A stretch of DNA of 64,000 nucleotides from Boesenbergia rotunda. Lineage: Eukaryota > Streptophyta > Magnoliopsida > Zingiberales > Zingiberaceae. Both the position numbers and the translations under genes were made by a program. The notes under the pieces were generated by a model. The model was not told the DNA's origin, ran no database searches, and saw only the letters and a list, made by a program, of their open reading frames with translations. The DNA lies in the NCBI GenBank assembly GCA_024364735.1, contig JAGFNQ010004757.1:312421-376420 (forward strand). The letters are read 5' to 3'. Shown here one piece after another: positions 35,652 to 47,180 of the stretch (positions within the stretch are counted from its first letter, which is position 1; each line of letters opens with the position of its first letter).

Positions 35652-38600
35652 TTAAAGACATTGCTGCTCTCTCACTGCCATACATCTGACTCCCATATCC
35701 TCCACATGCCTATCAAAAGCTCTAGCTGGAAGAGCCTTAGTGAAAGGATCTGCCAGGTTGTCCTCTAATGCAATCTTGGCGACATCCACTTCTCCTCGCT
35801 TTACGATTTCTCGTATCAGGTGGTACTTGCGCTCTATGTGTTTACTCGCCTTATGGGCGCATGGTTCCTTCGAGTTTGCAACTACACCACTATTATCACA
35901 ATAGATTGTGATAGATCTGGGCAAACTAGGAATCACATCCAAGTCCATGATGAAGTTTCTAAGCCATACAGCTTCCTTGGCTGCCTCTGAAGCTGCCACA
36001 TATTCAGCTTCCATAGTGGAGTCCACCACGCATTTCTACTTGACACTCCTCCAGACAATGGCTCCACCTCCTAAAGTAAACACAACCCCCGAGGTAGACT
36101 TACTCTTGTCCTTATCTGACTAAAAATCTGAGTCTGTGTAACCCACAGGGACTAATTTGTCTGTCCGGTAAACCAGCATATAATCCCTAGTCCGTCTCAG
36201 GTATTTCAATATATGCTTTACCGCAGTCCTAATGTCCCTGTCCAGGGTTACTCTGATATCTACTAACCATGCCCACGACAAAACAAATATCAGGTCTTGT
36301 GCACAACATAACATACATGAGGCTTCCTACTGCCGAAGCATAAGGAACCGTCTTCATTTCCTCTATCTCCTTTGATGTTTTTGGACACATCTCCTTGGAT
36401 AGAGGAACTCCATGCCTGAAGGGTAGGAAACCCTTCTTGGAGTTTTCCATGCTAAAACGAGACAAGATAGTGTCAACATATGAAGTTTGGGATAAACACA
36501 ACATCCTTTTATGACGATCCCTTATGACTTTGATCCCAAGGATGTGTCCCGCTTCTCCCAAGTCCTTCATATCAAACTGCTTTGATAGCCAAACCCTTAC
36601 GTCTGATAACACTTGACATTGTTGCCAATTAACAAAATGTCATCTACGTAAAGTACAAGAAACACCACTACGTTTTCGTCACATCTTTTGTATACACATG
36701 ACTTATCCAGGCTTTGAGTAAATCCATATGACTGGATTACTTCATCAAAGCGGATGTTCCAATATCTTGAAGCTTGCTTCAATCCATAGATGGATCGATT
36801 AAGCTTGCACACTAGATGCTCTTTGCCCTTTGCAATGAACCCTTCTGGTTGCCGCATGTAGATGGTCTCCTCAAGACTTCCGTTAAGGAAAGTCATCTTA
36901 ACATCCATCTGCCATACCTCATAGTCCATATGAGCTGCAATAGATATGAGAATCCGGATCGACTTAAGCATGGCTACCGGCGAAAAAGTCTCCTCATAAT
37001 AGATACCCTCTTTCTGAGTGTACCCTTTCGCAACAAGCCTCGCTTTGAAGGTCTCAACCTTCCCGTTTGATCCTCTCTTTTTCTTATAGATCCACTTGAA
37101 TCCAATGGTTTTTACACCGTTAGGTGGTTCTACTAGCTCCCAGACATGGTTAGAATCCATTGATTCTATCTCGGAGTTCATTGCCCTTTGCCAAGAATCT
37201 GCATCCTTATCTTGGAGGGTCTCGTCATAGGTCTAGGGATCCGGTTCATGTTTACCAAAGACCAAGTCTGAAAACTCTCCCAAAAACATGAACCTCTCAG
37301 ACTGTCTAACAACGCTCCCACTGCGACGAGGCACCACTTGTGTATCCTCAATGACAGGCGGTGCAGTGACTTGTGGTGTGTCCTCTTGTACAATTGGTCC
37401 TAAGGTCGGAACCTCCCCGCTTAACTCTTCAAGCACTAGTCTACTCTTTGGCTTATGGTTCATCACATAGTCATCTTCCAAGAATCTGACATTTGTGCTA
37501 ACAATTACCTTCTGATCCTTAGGACTATAAAACAGACCACCCTTCGTTCCTCTAGGATAGCCTACGAATAGACGTACCTCCGTACGAGATTCCAACTTAT
37601 TAGTATCTCCCTTCAGTACATGTGCTCGACTACCCCAAATCCGAACATGTCCTAGACTGGGCTTGCACCCAGTCCACAGTTCTGTGGGAATATGAGGGAC
37701 TGACTTAGATGGGACCAAGTTTAGTATGTACGCTGCCGTTTCAAGAGCGTATCCCCAGAATGAATCAGGTAAGTTTGAATAGCTCATCATTGACCTAACC
37801 ATTCCCATAAGAGTCCTATTCCTTCTTTCTGCAACTTTGTTCTGTTGGGGTGTACCGGGTGCAGTTAGCTGGGACTAAATCCCAGCTTTTGATAGGTAGG
37901 TCCTAAACTCTCCAAAGAGGTACTCGGCACCACGATCTGATCGTAGTGTCTTGATACTTTTACCTCGATGTTTCTCCACATCAGCTTTGAATTCTTTGAA
38001 CTTATCAAAACATTCAGACTTGCAGCGCATTAGGTAAATGTACCCATACCTTGAATAATCGTCGATGAAGGTGACGAAATATTCAAAGCCACCTCTAGCC
38101 TGGATTGACATAGGACCACACAAATCAGAATGAATCAGTTCTAACACATCTTTGACCCTATACCCCTTAGCCTTGAAAGGCCTCTTGGTCATCTTACCTT
38201 CCAAGCAAGACTCACAGGCCGAGAGATCCTCCACCACCAATGAACCCAGGGGCCCATCGGCTATCAACCTCTGAATCCTACTAAGGTTAATATGACCAAG
38301 CCTAAGGTGCCAAAGATATGTTTGATTCATCTTAGATGGCTCCTTTCTCTTATTCAGGTTAGATGATGAGCTATTTACTTCAGTGTGCATTGTGGGAGTT
38401 ATTGGTTCTAGAGTATACAAATTGTCAACCATTGTACCCGAACAGATAATCTCTCTGTTTCTCTTAATAACAACTTTATTACTAAAAGCAACAGAATATC
38501 CATCCTTTATTAACTTAGAAATTGAAATCAGATTCTTTCTAAACGAGGGTACAAAAAGACAATCTTTCAGAACTAATACTTTATTTCTCTTAAAAGATAA

Positions 38601-38979
38601 ATAGAAAACTCCCACTGCAACTGCTGCCACCTGTGTAGCATCGCCCATGTAGACCACGATTTCTTCATCCGCTAGCCGTCGGGTTTCCTGGAACCCCTGC
38701 AGAGTATTGCAGACATGGTCAGTGGCTCCCGTATCTACACACCAGATACTGGTAGATAGCACCACTAAACATGTTTCAACGACTAAGGCTAAAGAAATAC
38801 CTTTGCTTTGACGACGGGGACAGTCTGCCTTCCAGTGCCAGTTTTCTTGCACGTGAAGCACTTGCCTTTTGGCTTCTTCACACCAATCCGGGGTCCTTGC
38901 GATGGTGCTGCCTTCTTGAACCCTCCTTGTTTCTTCTTCTTCCTGCCTTTCGGCTCAGAAGAAGAAACCCTTTGAGTCA
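35652..38979 (-). pseudogene. Copia element D pol: PR, IN, RT, RNase H (broken)
   Basis: Protease has CVDTGATDHVCN near 38735. The GAG-pre-integrase segment (WHLRLGHINLSRI) and zinc-finger CESCLEGKM precede the integrase core, with IDDYSRYGYIY, LRSDRGAEY and NKVAERRNRTL. RT has KWIYKKKRGSNGK, QMDVKMTFLNG and YVDD near 36640. RNase H has GYTDSDF, DSTMEAEYVAASEAAKEA and YCDNSGVVA. In-frame TAG codons lie at 37875, 37233, 36120 and about 36030, and there is a frameshift near 36605. A one-base loss in the gag zinc knuckle near 38850 shifts the frame at the gag/pol boundary. Several other disruptions are TAG where Gln is plausible. The frame ends at 35652, next to the polypurine tract. Confidence 0.9.
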
Positions 38980-39591
38980 CTAAGCCCTGTGAGTTCTGAC
39001 GAAAGAGGGCCTCTGCCGCCTAGAGTTCTCCTAGCAGTTCACCCAACGTATAATCCCTTTTGTTCATATTATAGTTGAGTCTGAACTGTACAAAACTCCT
39101 TGGCAGAGACTGGAGTATAATATCAACCTGGGATTCCCAATCGATCTGTGCTCCCAGTACCTCAATCTCATTGAGGTGAGGCATCATCTTTAGGACATGA
39201 TCCCTTACGGGTGTCCCTTCGACCATAGTGGTCGACATCAGACTCTTCATCGCGGTTTGCCTAGCAGCTCGACCTTGGTGCCCGAAGAGATCTTTGAGTT
39301 TCAGCATCATGTCACTAGCAGTGGCCATGGCCTGATGCTGATGTTGCAACACATTCGACATAGATGTCAGAATGTAGCACCGCGCCATCTCATCTGCCTT
39401 TTTCCACTTCTTGTAATGCTCCCTCAACTCTTCACCAGAGTCTTCTCTAGGCCTTTCGGACATTCCTCAAAAAGTACAAATTTGTACTCCTCAGCAGTGA
39501 GGATAATGTTAAGGTTCCTCTTCCTGTCTATGTAGTTTGGGCCAATCAGTTTATTGTCCTTAAGAATTGTTGCTAGTGGGGTAAAGGCCAT
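38789..39591 (-). pseudogene. Copia element D gag (broken)
   Basis: The start is ATG at 39591 (MAFTPLATIL), which fits family-B gag. A frameshift near 39460 separates this N-terminus from the main part (ELREHYKKWKKADEMARC, LKLKDLFGHQGR, VEGTPVRDHVLKMM). An in-frame TAG lies at 39020-39022, between LLGEL and AAEALF where Gln is likely. The Lys-rich linker (PKGRKKKKQGG) leads into a CX2C half zinc knuckle (CFTCKKTG) whose second half is out of frame by one base. Confidence 0.88.
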
Positions 39592-40040
39592 TATGAAAAA
39601 CCTGAGAATTACAACATACACTACTTTAAAAATAAAAAATAAATTGATTCCTAAAAATAATTAATTTTCTCCTATACATCGAGAAATCTGCATGCCACGA
39701 TGGTGTGGACGTATACGAATCCCTACATTCGTAAGAGGAGGTTTTACCCATCGATCTTACTATCTTGTCAACCTAACTTTTTGACAAGTAAGATCAATAG
39801 TTCGTCCACTTTGGCTCTGCAAAATAATAGCAGTGACTCCGATGGGGAGGATACCATTATTCACATCTAAGTGTGCACCATTACACGACACTAAGAAAAT
39901 TATTTCTGATTATGTACCTTCCGATGGGGAAGTACACACGCTCTTTAATAATTTTCTATAGTCTTTTTCGACCCAGTGATCTGAGGAACAAGTCCATCCG
40001 ATGGAGAGGAAAGCACTCAGAGCCGACGCGCAGACTTGTT
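39592..40040 (-). other. Structured 5' leader of element D (gag side)
   Basis: It contains a stem-loop at about 39751-39798 homologous to 6391-6439, and three hairpins with the loop motif CCCATCGGA (minus strand) at about 39837-39852, 39918-39933 and 39995-40009. Element E interrupts it at 40040; the rest is at 52114-52697. Confidence 0.7.
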
Positions 40041-40147
40041 TGTTGGTGCAGAAAGTACCCAAGTCGAACCTGAGTTTTGATAATGGCAACAGGGCTCAAA
40101 AGTTAAGTCTTACTTGTTATCTAACAAGTTACTCTAGTGTGCAGGTT

Positions 40148-40440
40148 AAAAAGTCCTAGCGAAGGACTGCTAGGCACTGGCAAAGGAATGCCAGGGTACA
40201 AAGCCCTAGCGAAGGACTGCTAGGCACTGGCGAAGGAATGCCAGGGTACAAAGCCCTAGCGTAGGACTGGTAGGCACTAGCGAAGGAATGCCAGGGTACA
40301 AAGCCCTAGCGAAGGACTGCTAAGCACCAGGCGAAGGATAGCTTGGGACTGAAGCCCTAGCGAAGGACTGCTAGGCATCGGGCGAAGGACAGCTCGGTAT
40401 CCAAGACCTGGCAAAGGACCGCTAGGCAAAAGTCCAACCA
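40148..40440 (+). repeat. 50-bp tandem repeat in element E LTR
   Basis: Three to four regular units (AAGCCCTAGCGAAGGACTGC, then TAGGCACTGGCGAAGGAATG and CCAGGGTACA) repeat at exactly 50 bp and then decay into GCGAAGGACAGCT-type variants. The 3' LTR has the same array at about 50854-51140. Confidence 0.9.
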
Positions 40441-41042
40441 AAGGAGCGGTTGACATCAGGTACATTCTCCCGAGAGGAGTAGGTGAGGACGCGTTCCCCG
40501 TCGAGAGGGAACAGTAGGCGTCGGTTCGACCTAGGGCTCCATTTTGGAGGCTTAAAGTCAGAACCAAGACAGCTAAGGCTGTATAAACTAACACATTATT
40601 ATTATTTTATGTTGTTTTGGACTAACCCTGGATGCAGGACCAAAGGAACGAGTGTCTGCAGCTCAGAGAGCCTCAAAGGAGTGAGGCAGTGGCTGAGTAG
40701 GGCGCCCGGAGTGTCCCGGGGGCCCCCAAGGTGCATACAAAACAATGTAAGTAAGGAAGGCTTCGAACAGCTGCTGGGCGGGGCGCCCCCGTGCTCCCGG
40801 GCGCCCCCGCTGCTCCCGGGCGCCCCCAGCGCTCCGGGCGCACCCAATAGCAAACCATCGAAGCAGAAGCCAGCGAAGCCAAGGGATAAGGTTTGACCCG
40901 GTCAACCCGGGCCCCCCCCAGCGTCCCGGGTGCCCCAGTCAAGATCTGATCCCTAGTTTGAAGGGATCAGAAGCTGACCGAGACCGAGACGGATCGAGTG
41001 ACACGTGGGGGGCGACCCCGACGTTCCGGGCGCCCCAGGGCC

Positions 41043-41049
41043 TATAAAA
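41043..41049 (+). promoter_or_regulatory. TATA box of element E 5' LTR
   Basis: TATAAAA is framed by AGGGCC and GGGCCCT, a perfect palindrome arm on each side. The same arrangement is at 51673-51679 in the 3' LTR. Confidence 0.75.
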
Positions 41050-41478
41050 GGGCCCTCGACCCCAGGCTTCAGAACAACACATCTTCCAATGCTGTAACGT
41101 TCTTCTGCTCCTGCGCTTCGCTCCAGAAACCTTCCAACTCGACACGAAAGCGCCGACGACGTCCCTCTACTCCGAGAAACATCCCATATCGGACGTCGGT
41201 AACGAAGGACTAATTTTTTATTTCCGTTATACTACTACTGTACTAGAACTGTAATCCTTTGTAAGAATCTTTGTGCGATTATAGAATTGCCCTCAGTAAA
41301 CGGTCAACGACCGTGGGCCTTGGAGTAGGAGTCGACCCAGGCTCCGAACCAAGTAAAATCGATCGTGTCTCTGTGTGATTGTGTTTTCTTAATTTTCGCT
41401 GCGTATTTGCTCTAAGTTTTTCCGAAAAACGTTAACGATATTCACCGCCCCCTCTATCGTCTCTCTCGATCCAACAAG

Positions 41479-41490
41479 TGGTATCAGAGC
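41479..41490 (+). other. Primer-binding site (tRNA-iMet) of element E
   Basis: TGGTATCAGAGC lies two bases after the LTR end, matching the 3' end of initiator tRNA-Met. Confidence 0.92.
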
Positions 41491-41699
41491 GGGGATGTTC
41501 AAATTTGGTGCAACCACCAGTTTGAAAATTTTTCGGATTTTTATTTTCTTTTTCTCGTTCGAATTTTTTTTCGAATTTTCTTTTTCCCGTTAATCGAGGT
41601 TGGTGCAACACCCCTCGATATTTTATTTTACTTATCCCGCACTACTAATCCAAGACCAAGTCTTGGGAAATTTTTTTTTAGTTATTTTTTTCAGATTAA

Positions 41700-43352
41700 A
41701 TGGCCATGCAAGAAGGATTCAGCACCGCCAGACCTCCACTTTTCAGTGGAGAAGACTTTTCCTACTGGAAAAGTCGAATGGAGGTCCACCTGAAAACACA
41801 GGTGGACATGTGGATTATCATTCAGTTCGGACTGGAGATTCCCACAAATGCTGAAGGAGTTCCTCAAAGCTACACAGAGTGGGACACCGCTCTGAAACGA
41901 AGAATCGAAGCAGATGTAAAGGTGACTCAGACCCTTCAATGTGGCTTAACAAAAGAGGAGCTGAACCGGGTGGGCCCCTTCAACAGTGCCAAGGAGCTGT
42001 GGGCAAAATTGATCGAGCTGCACGAAGGAACATCAGACACTCGGATCAGTAAGAGAGATCTGCTTCTGAACAAGTTGTACACCATCAAAATGGCCAACAA
42101 CGAAAGAGCTGCTCAGCTTCACGCCCGGATTCAAGAACTTATGAACGGTCTTCACACTATTGGTCACAAGGTCGAAAACCGTGACCTAATAAGGTAGGCT
42201 TTAAATGCTTTCCCTAGAAACACCTTGTGGACATCTATGGTAGATGCATACAAGGTTTCAAGGGATCTCTCAAAAATTAAACTAGATGAATTATTTTCTG
42301 AATTAGAACTTCATGAACAGACTAACTGCAATTTGGCCGAGAAAGGTATTGCTTTTGTTGCAGGAAACACTGGAAGGTCAACAAAGAAGAAACCTCAACC
42401 TGAACCCGAGTCTAACTCAGACTCGTACTCAGAAGACGAAGAAGGAGATCGACCTAAGCTGGTCCGATTGGCCCGAAGCTACTATAAAGAATTGAAGAAC
42501 CAAACCAACAGAAGGAAGGCCAACCGAAGAAAGGACGAACCAGCTGAACCCACAAATGACAAAAGCAAGCCCAACGTGACTTGCTACGAGTGCAAGAAGA
42601 AGGGCCACTACAAGACGGAGTGTCCAAACCTAAAGGAGACCAAAAAGACAAGAAGAAAGAAAGCACTCCAAGCAACCTAGGACGAATCTTCCTCAGAAGA
42701 AGAAGAAGAAGCACCCCAGTCAAACCTACTAGCCCTGATCGCCTCAGAAGAAGTCGGGACCGAGTCAGAATCCGAACAAGACGACGGCAGACTAACCTTT
42801 TCAGAAGACGGCGAAATCAAGGTAAGTGGTTTCAATAGAAGTCAATTAAACGAACTTATTTCATATCTTTCTCGAGATTTGGCGAAAGCCAAACTCCGAG
42901 TCGAATCCCTCCGACAGGAAGTAAAACTCCTGAAAGAGGGAGCTGGCTCTAAATCCTTAACAGAGAAAGTTCAAGAAGGAACTCCTACTCAAGTTGAAAA
43001 ACTTGAGAAAGTGAACTCCTCCCTGAAAACTCAGGTTAAGGATCTTAGAGCTGCCTTAGAACGATTCACTTCTGGTTCCAAGGGTCTTGACATGATTCTT
43101 GGAAAACAGAAGTCCATTCTAAATCGATCCGGACTTGGCTATAGAACCAAATCCCGACAAAGATCTTACTTTGCTGTACTGAATCAGTCCAGAAGTAAAA
43201 TTCAGGCATGGGTACCTAAACTGTACCTGAACAAACCAACTGGATCAAATCAGTATTGGATCCCCAAGGACAAGATTCACATCTTGCCTAATCATTATCG
43301 TGGCTTTAGTCCAGGGGGAGCCAAACTGAAAACTATATTTATTGTTAGATAA
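41700..43352 (+). pseudogene. SIRE-like gag of element E (two stop codons)
   Basis: The frame starts at ATG 41700 (MAMQEGFSTARPP), with FSGEDFSYWKSRME typical of the DUF4219/UBN2 gag type. It is open for 550 codons except for TAG at 42195-42197 (before ALNAFPRNTLW) and TAG at 42678-42680 (probably TGG before DESSSEEEEE). A CX2CX4HX4C knuckle lies near 42578-42625 (CYECKKKGHYKTEC). After it comes an acidic Ser/Glu stretch and a coiled-coil-like segment (about residues 394-465). The frame ends near KLKTIFIVR. Gag of this lineage is longer than usual copia gag, as seen here. Confidence 0.9.
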
Positions 43353-43495
43353 AATTTAATTCTTGATTGCAAATTGCATCCCCAAGGACAAGATTCACAT
43401 CTTGCCTAATCATTATCGTGGCTTTAGTCCAGGGGGAGCCAAACTGAAAACTATATTTATTGTTAGATAAAATTTAATTCTTGATTGCAAATTGC
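43260..43495 (+). repeat. Perfect 118-bp tandem duplication
   Basis: The segment from TCCCCAAGGACAAG to CAAATTGCA occurs twice in direct succession with no difference that I can see. It spans the end of the gag frame, so the second copy is untranslated. Confidence 0.93.
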
Positions 43496-44161
43496 ATGTT
43501 TGATTGTTTATTTAAATTTCTGCAATTTACCATACTTAGAAATAGTTAGTATAAGGACTGAACAAACCTAACTGAAATTTGACAACATAGTATTGGGTGG
43601 AGGTGAGATGATAGTACGTTAGGGAAACCAATTCTAATAAGATCAAGTTTACTTGATCTCTTTAGACTGGTGAAACTAGCCGAAGCTACCAATCCAAAAT
43701 CCAAACTAGTTAGACCAGAACTTTTCAAAGATTAATTTTGAAAATGAAATTTCATTAAACGGCTTTGTCAAGGAAAGGGTTGATGATCCAATAAGGCTAC
43801 GGCCAAAGAAGGCCTAGTGCCTCGCCAAGACCTGGAAGCCAATTTTTGAATTTCAAATTCAAATTACTTTTTGTCAAATTCAAATCTAACATAAATTTTC
43901 AGTTAAGTATAGATTCAAACATTCTCTTTCAAAATAAACTTAACTGTTTTCAAAAATTAATTTAAGGCTTTCAAAATAAATAATAATTTTTCAAAATAAT
44001 TTTACTTATCAAAATCTGTCTCACAAAACCTATAAGGCTAACGTGGTTGAAAACCTTAGATTTGGGTGAGACAGACTAGGCAGTGAAACTCAATTTAAGC
44101 TATTCCTGACTCTAATTGGATCCAAATCAATAAAACTCTTTATGTGTAGGAACATAAAGAT
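43496..44161. other. Gag-to-pol spacer of element E
   Basis: About 0.65 kb of AT-rich sequence with repeated AAATTCAAA and TTTCAAAATAA motifs. No open frame with recognisable homology; it may be former coding sequence. Confidence 0.5.
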
Positions 44162-47100
44162 TTGGACCAATGGATGTTGGATAGCGGTTGCTCCAGACAC
44201 ATGACTGGAGATAAATTGAAGTTCACCAAACTCAAGTTCAAGGACTTAGGCTCAGTGGCATTTGGTAACAATGCTACACTCAAGGTAATTGGGTCAGGTA
44301 ATATTGAGCTTAAATCTGACTTTATTATTAAGAAAGTTCTTTTGGTTGAAAACTTCAAATTTAACTTGCTTAGCATAAGTCAGTTATGTGATTCTGGTTA
44401 TATAGTCACCTTAAACAATTCTAACTGCCTGATTAGAAATGTACAAGACTCAGAAATCATACTTAAGGGCACTAGGAAAAATAATGTATACACTATAAAC
44501 CTTCCCTCAGTACCCAAATGTATGTTAACTCAGTTAGAACAATCGAACCTCTGGCATAGGAGACTAGGTCACACTAATCTAAGGACTATCTCAAAAGTCA
44601 CCCAACTTGGCCTAATCAAAGGAATCCTCAAAATTAAAAACAATGAAAACTTAATATGTGAATCATGTAATCAAGGTAAACAAACCAAATCTAATCACAA
44701 ACTAATCCAATCTGACCTAACTCAAACCACACTTGAGCTCCTGCACCTTGACCTATTTGATTCACATAGAGCCAAGTCACTAAGCGGGAACCGATACTGC
44801 TTAGTAATAGTTGATGATTATTCTAGGTTTCACCTGGGTTAGGTTTCTAAAAACCAAAGATGAAACCCTAAACATATTTAATGATTTTTGTAAATTAATT
44901 GAAAATCAAAACGATACTAAAATTAAAAGACTTAGGAGTGACCACGGGGGAGAATTTGTAAATCAACGGTTCGAGGAATTTTGTAAGGTCAATGGGTATT
45001 TACATGAATTTTCATGTCCTAGAACCCCCCCAACAAAATGGGATAGTCGAAAGAAGAAATAGAACATTACAGGAAGCCGCTAGGGCTATGCTCAACGAAT
45101 TTAACCTAGCAAACCAATATTGGGCAGAAGCGATTAGTACGGCTTGTTACATCCAAAATAGAGTTCTGATTAACAAGCGACACAACAAAACACCCTATGA
45201 ACTGTACTACCATAGGCTCCCAAATCTACACTACCTAAGGGTCTTTGGATGCAAAGTCCATATCCTAAACACCAAAGACTACTTAGGGAAATTTCAGTCC
45301 AAATCAACCCCAGGTATCTTCCTAGGATACTCAACCACAAGTAGAGCCTATAGAGTTTACAACAAACAAACTAAGAAAATTGAAGAAACAACAAACTTAA
45401 TATTTGATGAAGAAGTCAACTCAACATCTGATAATCCAGACCTAACTTCATCAAATTCTGATCAAGAAAATAATGAACAAACTAGTGAACCTTTAATTGA
45501 ACCCTTAAACGAACTAATTATTGAACCAATTAATGAGTCAACTGAACCAATTATCGAACCAACAAATGAACCAGCTCAAAGAGTCGAATCAAATAGTGAA
45601 CCAAACCGACCAGCCGGACCTGAGGCTGAACCAAGTTCTAGAAGAACCATGAAACCCAGACTCAGTGACCCAACCGATCAAATTGTGGGTGATCCAACTC
45701 TAGGAGTCAGGACTAGATTCTCCTATAGAAACCTTAGTCAAATAGCTATGATATCAAAAATAGAACCCAAAACTATAGATGAAGCCCTACCTGACCCTGA
45801 TTGGATCATAGCTATGCAAGAAGAATTAGCCCAATTTGAGAGGAACCAAGTCTGGGAACTAGTGCCTAAACCTGAAGGCAAATCCATCATTGGCACTAAG
45901 TGGGTCTTTAGGAATAAGCTAAATGATCAAGGTGAAATAGTTAGAAATAAAGCCCGCTTAGTAGCTAAGGGATTCAACCAAGTAGAGGGATTAGATTACG
46001 ATGAAACATATGCCCCAGTAGCTAGACTTGAGTCCATTAGAATGTTGTTAGCTTTTGCATCCCACAAAGGATTTAAGCTATACCAAATGGATGAAAAGTC
46101 AGCCTTCCTAAATGGATTCATTAAAGAAGAAGTTTATGTAGGACAACCCCCGGGGTTTGAGGACTTAGACAAACCTGACCACGTTTACAAATTAACTAAA
46201 GCACTATATGGGTTAAAACAAGCACCTAGGGCTTGGTATGAACGTTTATCAACTTACTTAACTTCTAAAGAATTTAAACAAGGACAAATTGATTCAACCT
46301 TATTTATTAAAACCCTAGGAAAAGATATATTTATTGCCCAAATTTACGTAGATGACATAATCTTTGGATCCACCAACACAAACTTCCTAAAAGAGTTTGT
46401 CAAGATAATGGAAAATGAATTTGAAATGAGCTTAGTTGGTGAGCTTACCTTTTTCCTAGGACTACAAATCAAACAAACTAGAGATGGAAACTACGTCCAT
46501 CAATCCAAATATGCTAAAGAGTTAATAAAGAAATTTAAGATGGATAACTCTAAAAGCATAAGTACCCCCATGGCCACTAATGTAAAAATAGATAGTGACC
46601 CTGATGGTAAGGCAGTAGACCTCAAACTATATAGAAGTATGATAGGTAGTCTACTGTACCTTACAGCCAGCAGACCTGACATTCTTTTTGCTGTAGGGAT
46701 GTGTGCTAGATACCAAACCTGTGCTAAGGAAACGCACTTAGCAGCTCTAAAAAGAATACTAAGATATGTAAAGGGCACCCTAAATGTAGGGATTTGGTAT
46801 CCTAGAACATCAACCTTCAATTTGTCAGGATACTCGGATTCTAACTATGCTGGTTGTAAATTAGATAGAAAGAGCACAAGTGGAAGCTGCCAACTGTTAG
46901 GAAATAGTCTAGTAAGTTGGTGCAGCAGAAAACAACACTGTGTAGCTCTGTCCACAACTGAAGCTGAGTATATAGCCTTAGGAGAGTGTGTAGCACAACT
47001 TTTATGGATGATGCACACTCTTAAGGACTTCAAGCTCAACTACACCCAAACTCAAGTATTTATTGACAACATAAGTTCAATTAATCTAACTAAGAACCCA

Positions 47101-47180
47101 ATCCAACATTCCAGAACAAAACACATAGAAGTTAAACATCACTTCGTAAGAGACCATGTAGCCAGGGGTGAGATAGTACT

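Larger units (their letters stand above)
40041..41476 (+). repeat. 5' LTR of element E
   Basis: The 1436-bp LTR runs from TGTTGGTGCAG to GATCCAACA. It has a 50-bp tandem repeat near its start, several GGGCGCCC palindromes (40700-41035) and a TATA box at 41043-41049. It is ~73 bp longer than the 3' LTR, which lacks a segment around 40720-40795. Confidence 0.95.

Noticed and set aside
40483..40905. Open frames up to 137 codons on both strands in the element E LTR
   Set aside because: They result from GGGCGCCC-rich repeats without stop codons; the 3' LTR version has a different length and frame.
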